From Alphaproteobacteria bacterium (GTDB lineage: Bacteria > Pseudomonadota > Alphaproteobacteria > Puniceispirillales > Puniceispirillaceae), in assembly GCA_011526395.1 (NCBI GenBank), contig WTHW01000067.1, forward strand, positions 1 to 5,318: a DNA stretch of 5,318 bases, written 5' to 3'. Below the pieces are notes generated by a model that searched no databases, had not been told where the DNA came from, and saw only the letters and a program-made list of their open reading frames with translations. Shown one piece after another: positions 4,922 through 5,318 of this stretch. Every line of letters starts with the position of its first letter. The first letter of the stretch is position 1. A program made the translations under genes and the position numbers.

Positions 4922-5318
4922 ATGGCTATTGAATTCTCTCATATTTTGACGCTTTTATATTTTGTGGTGCCATTGTTGTTAACAGGCGTTATTTCGGGAT
5001 TTTTAGCAGGCTTGCTTGGCGTTGGCGGCGGCATTGTGATTGTGCCAATATTGGCCTATTTGCTTGAAGTAAGTGGTATTCATACAACAACCCCTATGCA
5101 TGTCGCAGTTGGCACGTCTCTTGCGATTATTGTGCCAACCTCAATCATTTCTGCACGCTCTCATTTTCGTCTTGGCAATGTGGACTTCCAACTTATCAAA
5201 CAGCTTGGCCCGTCTGTATTTATTGGTGCTTTTGGCGGCGCCATTCTAGCCTCTTACCTTGATAATAATGCATTAAAAATCATTTTCGGCTCCCTTGCAG
5301 TTTTGATTGGGATATCAT
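4922..5318 (+). CDS. TauE/SafE-family (DUF81) membrane permease, N-terminal part
   Basis: The first 132 codons are present and the frame runs off the right edge; full members are about 250-300 residues. The protein is an inner-membrane permease. A hydrophobic segment (about 8-29) leads into GLLGVGGGIVIVPIL (30-44), the Gly-rich signature of the family. The second family motif, AVGTSLAIIVPTSIISARSH (62-81), follows, then a helix at about 96-112 (SVFIGAFGGAILASYL) and another beginning near 118. The positively charged stretch SHFRLG lies between helices. Characterised relatives export sulfite or sulfoacetate, or move other small anions, but the family is broad and no substrate can be assigned. 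ATG 4922 is chosen because the family normally begins here and a TATAAT box lies 18 nt upstream. It is divergent from gabD across a 141-bp gap. Confidence 0.87.
   Translation, partial: MAIEFSHILTLLYFVVPLLLTGVISGFLAGLLGVGGGIVIVPILAYLLEVSGIHTTTPMHVAVGTSLAIIVPTSIISARSHFRLGNVDFQLIKQLGPSVFIGAFGGAILASYLDNNALKIIFGSLAVLIGIS

Noticed and set aside
1..5318. Mobile element, CRISPR array, tRNA or a new defence system
   Set aside because: No transposase, integrase, spaced direct-repeat array, tRNA-like fold or defence domain was seen; all the genes are metabolic or transport genes.

Overview
This window looks like the chromosome of a marine alphaproteobacterium, possibly SAR116-like. That placement is inferred from gene content (an acuI end followed by dddP), moderate AT-richness and GabD-type protein sequences; no rRNA or marker gene here fixes the taxonomy. 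No mobile element, tRNA, rRNA or CRISPR array is visible.

Layout. (1) Bases 3-206, + strand: the 3' end of an acuI-type acrylyl-CoA reductase gene, cut by the window edge. (2) 338-1681, +: dddP, an M24-peptidase-fold lyase that cleaves dimethylsulfoniopropionate (DMSP) to dimethyl sulfide and acrylate; every known iron ligand and the catalytic Asp are present. (3) 1688-2227, -: hpt, a hypoxanthine phosphoribosyltransferase, tail to tail with dddP with only 6 bp between stop codons. (4) 2389-3255, +: a beta-hydroxyacid dehydrogenase of the 3-hydroxyisobutyrate dehydrogenase (HIBADH) family. (5) 3261-3290: a strong bidirectional intrinsic terminator. (6) 3314-4780, -: a GabD-type succinate-semialdehyde dehydrogenase, convergent with gene 4. 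(7) 4922 to the window end, +: the N-terminal part of a TauE/SafE-family membrane permease, divergent from gabD and preceded by a perfect TATAAT box.

How the genes fit. DddP would release acrylate inside the cell, and AcuI would reduce the toxic acrylyl-CoA made from it to propionyl-CoA, so the left third is a DMSP degradation and detoxification unit. The HIBADH-like dehydrogenase and the semialdehyde dehydrogenase could act in series (hydroxyacid to semialdehyde to acid), but their substrates cannot be fixed from sequence, and a link to DMSP carbon through 3-hydroxypropionate and malonate semialdehyde is only a hypothesis. hpt is purine salvage and appears to be a bystander. TauE/SafE proteins often move sulfur-containing or carboxylate anions, but this one is not assigned a substrate.

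The three noncoding gaps (207-337, 2228-2388, 4781-4921) are all shorter than 300 bp; each holds a small inverted repeat, and candidate promoters are noted where they can be supported. I found no clearly novel multi-gene system. The main points of interest are the DMSP pair, the dehydrogenase pair, and several unexplained dyad symmetries.
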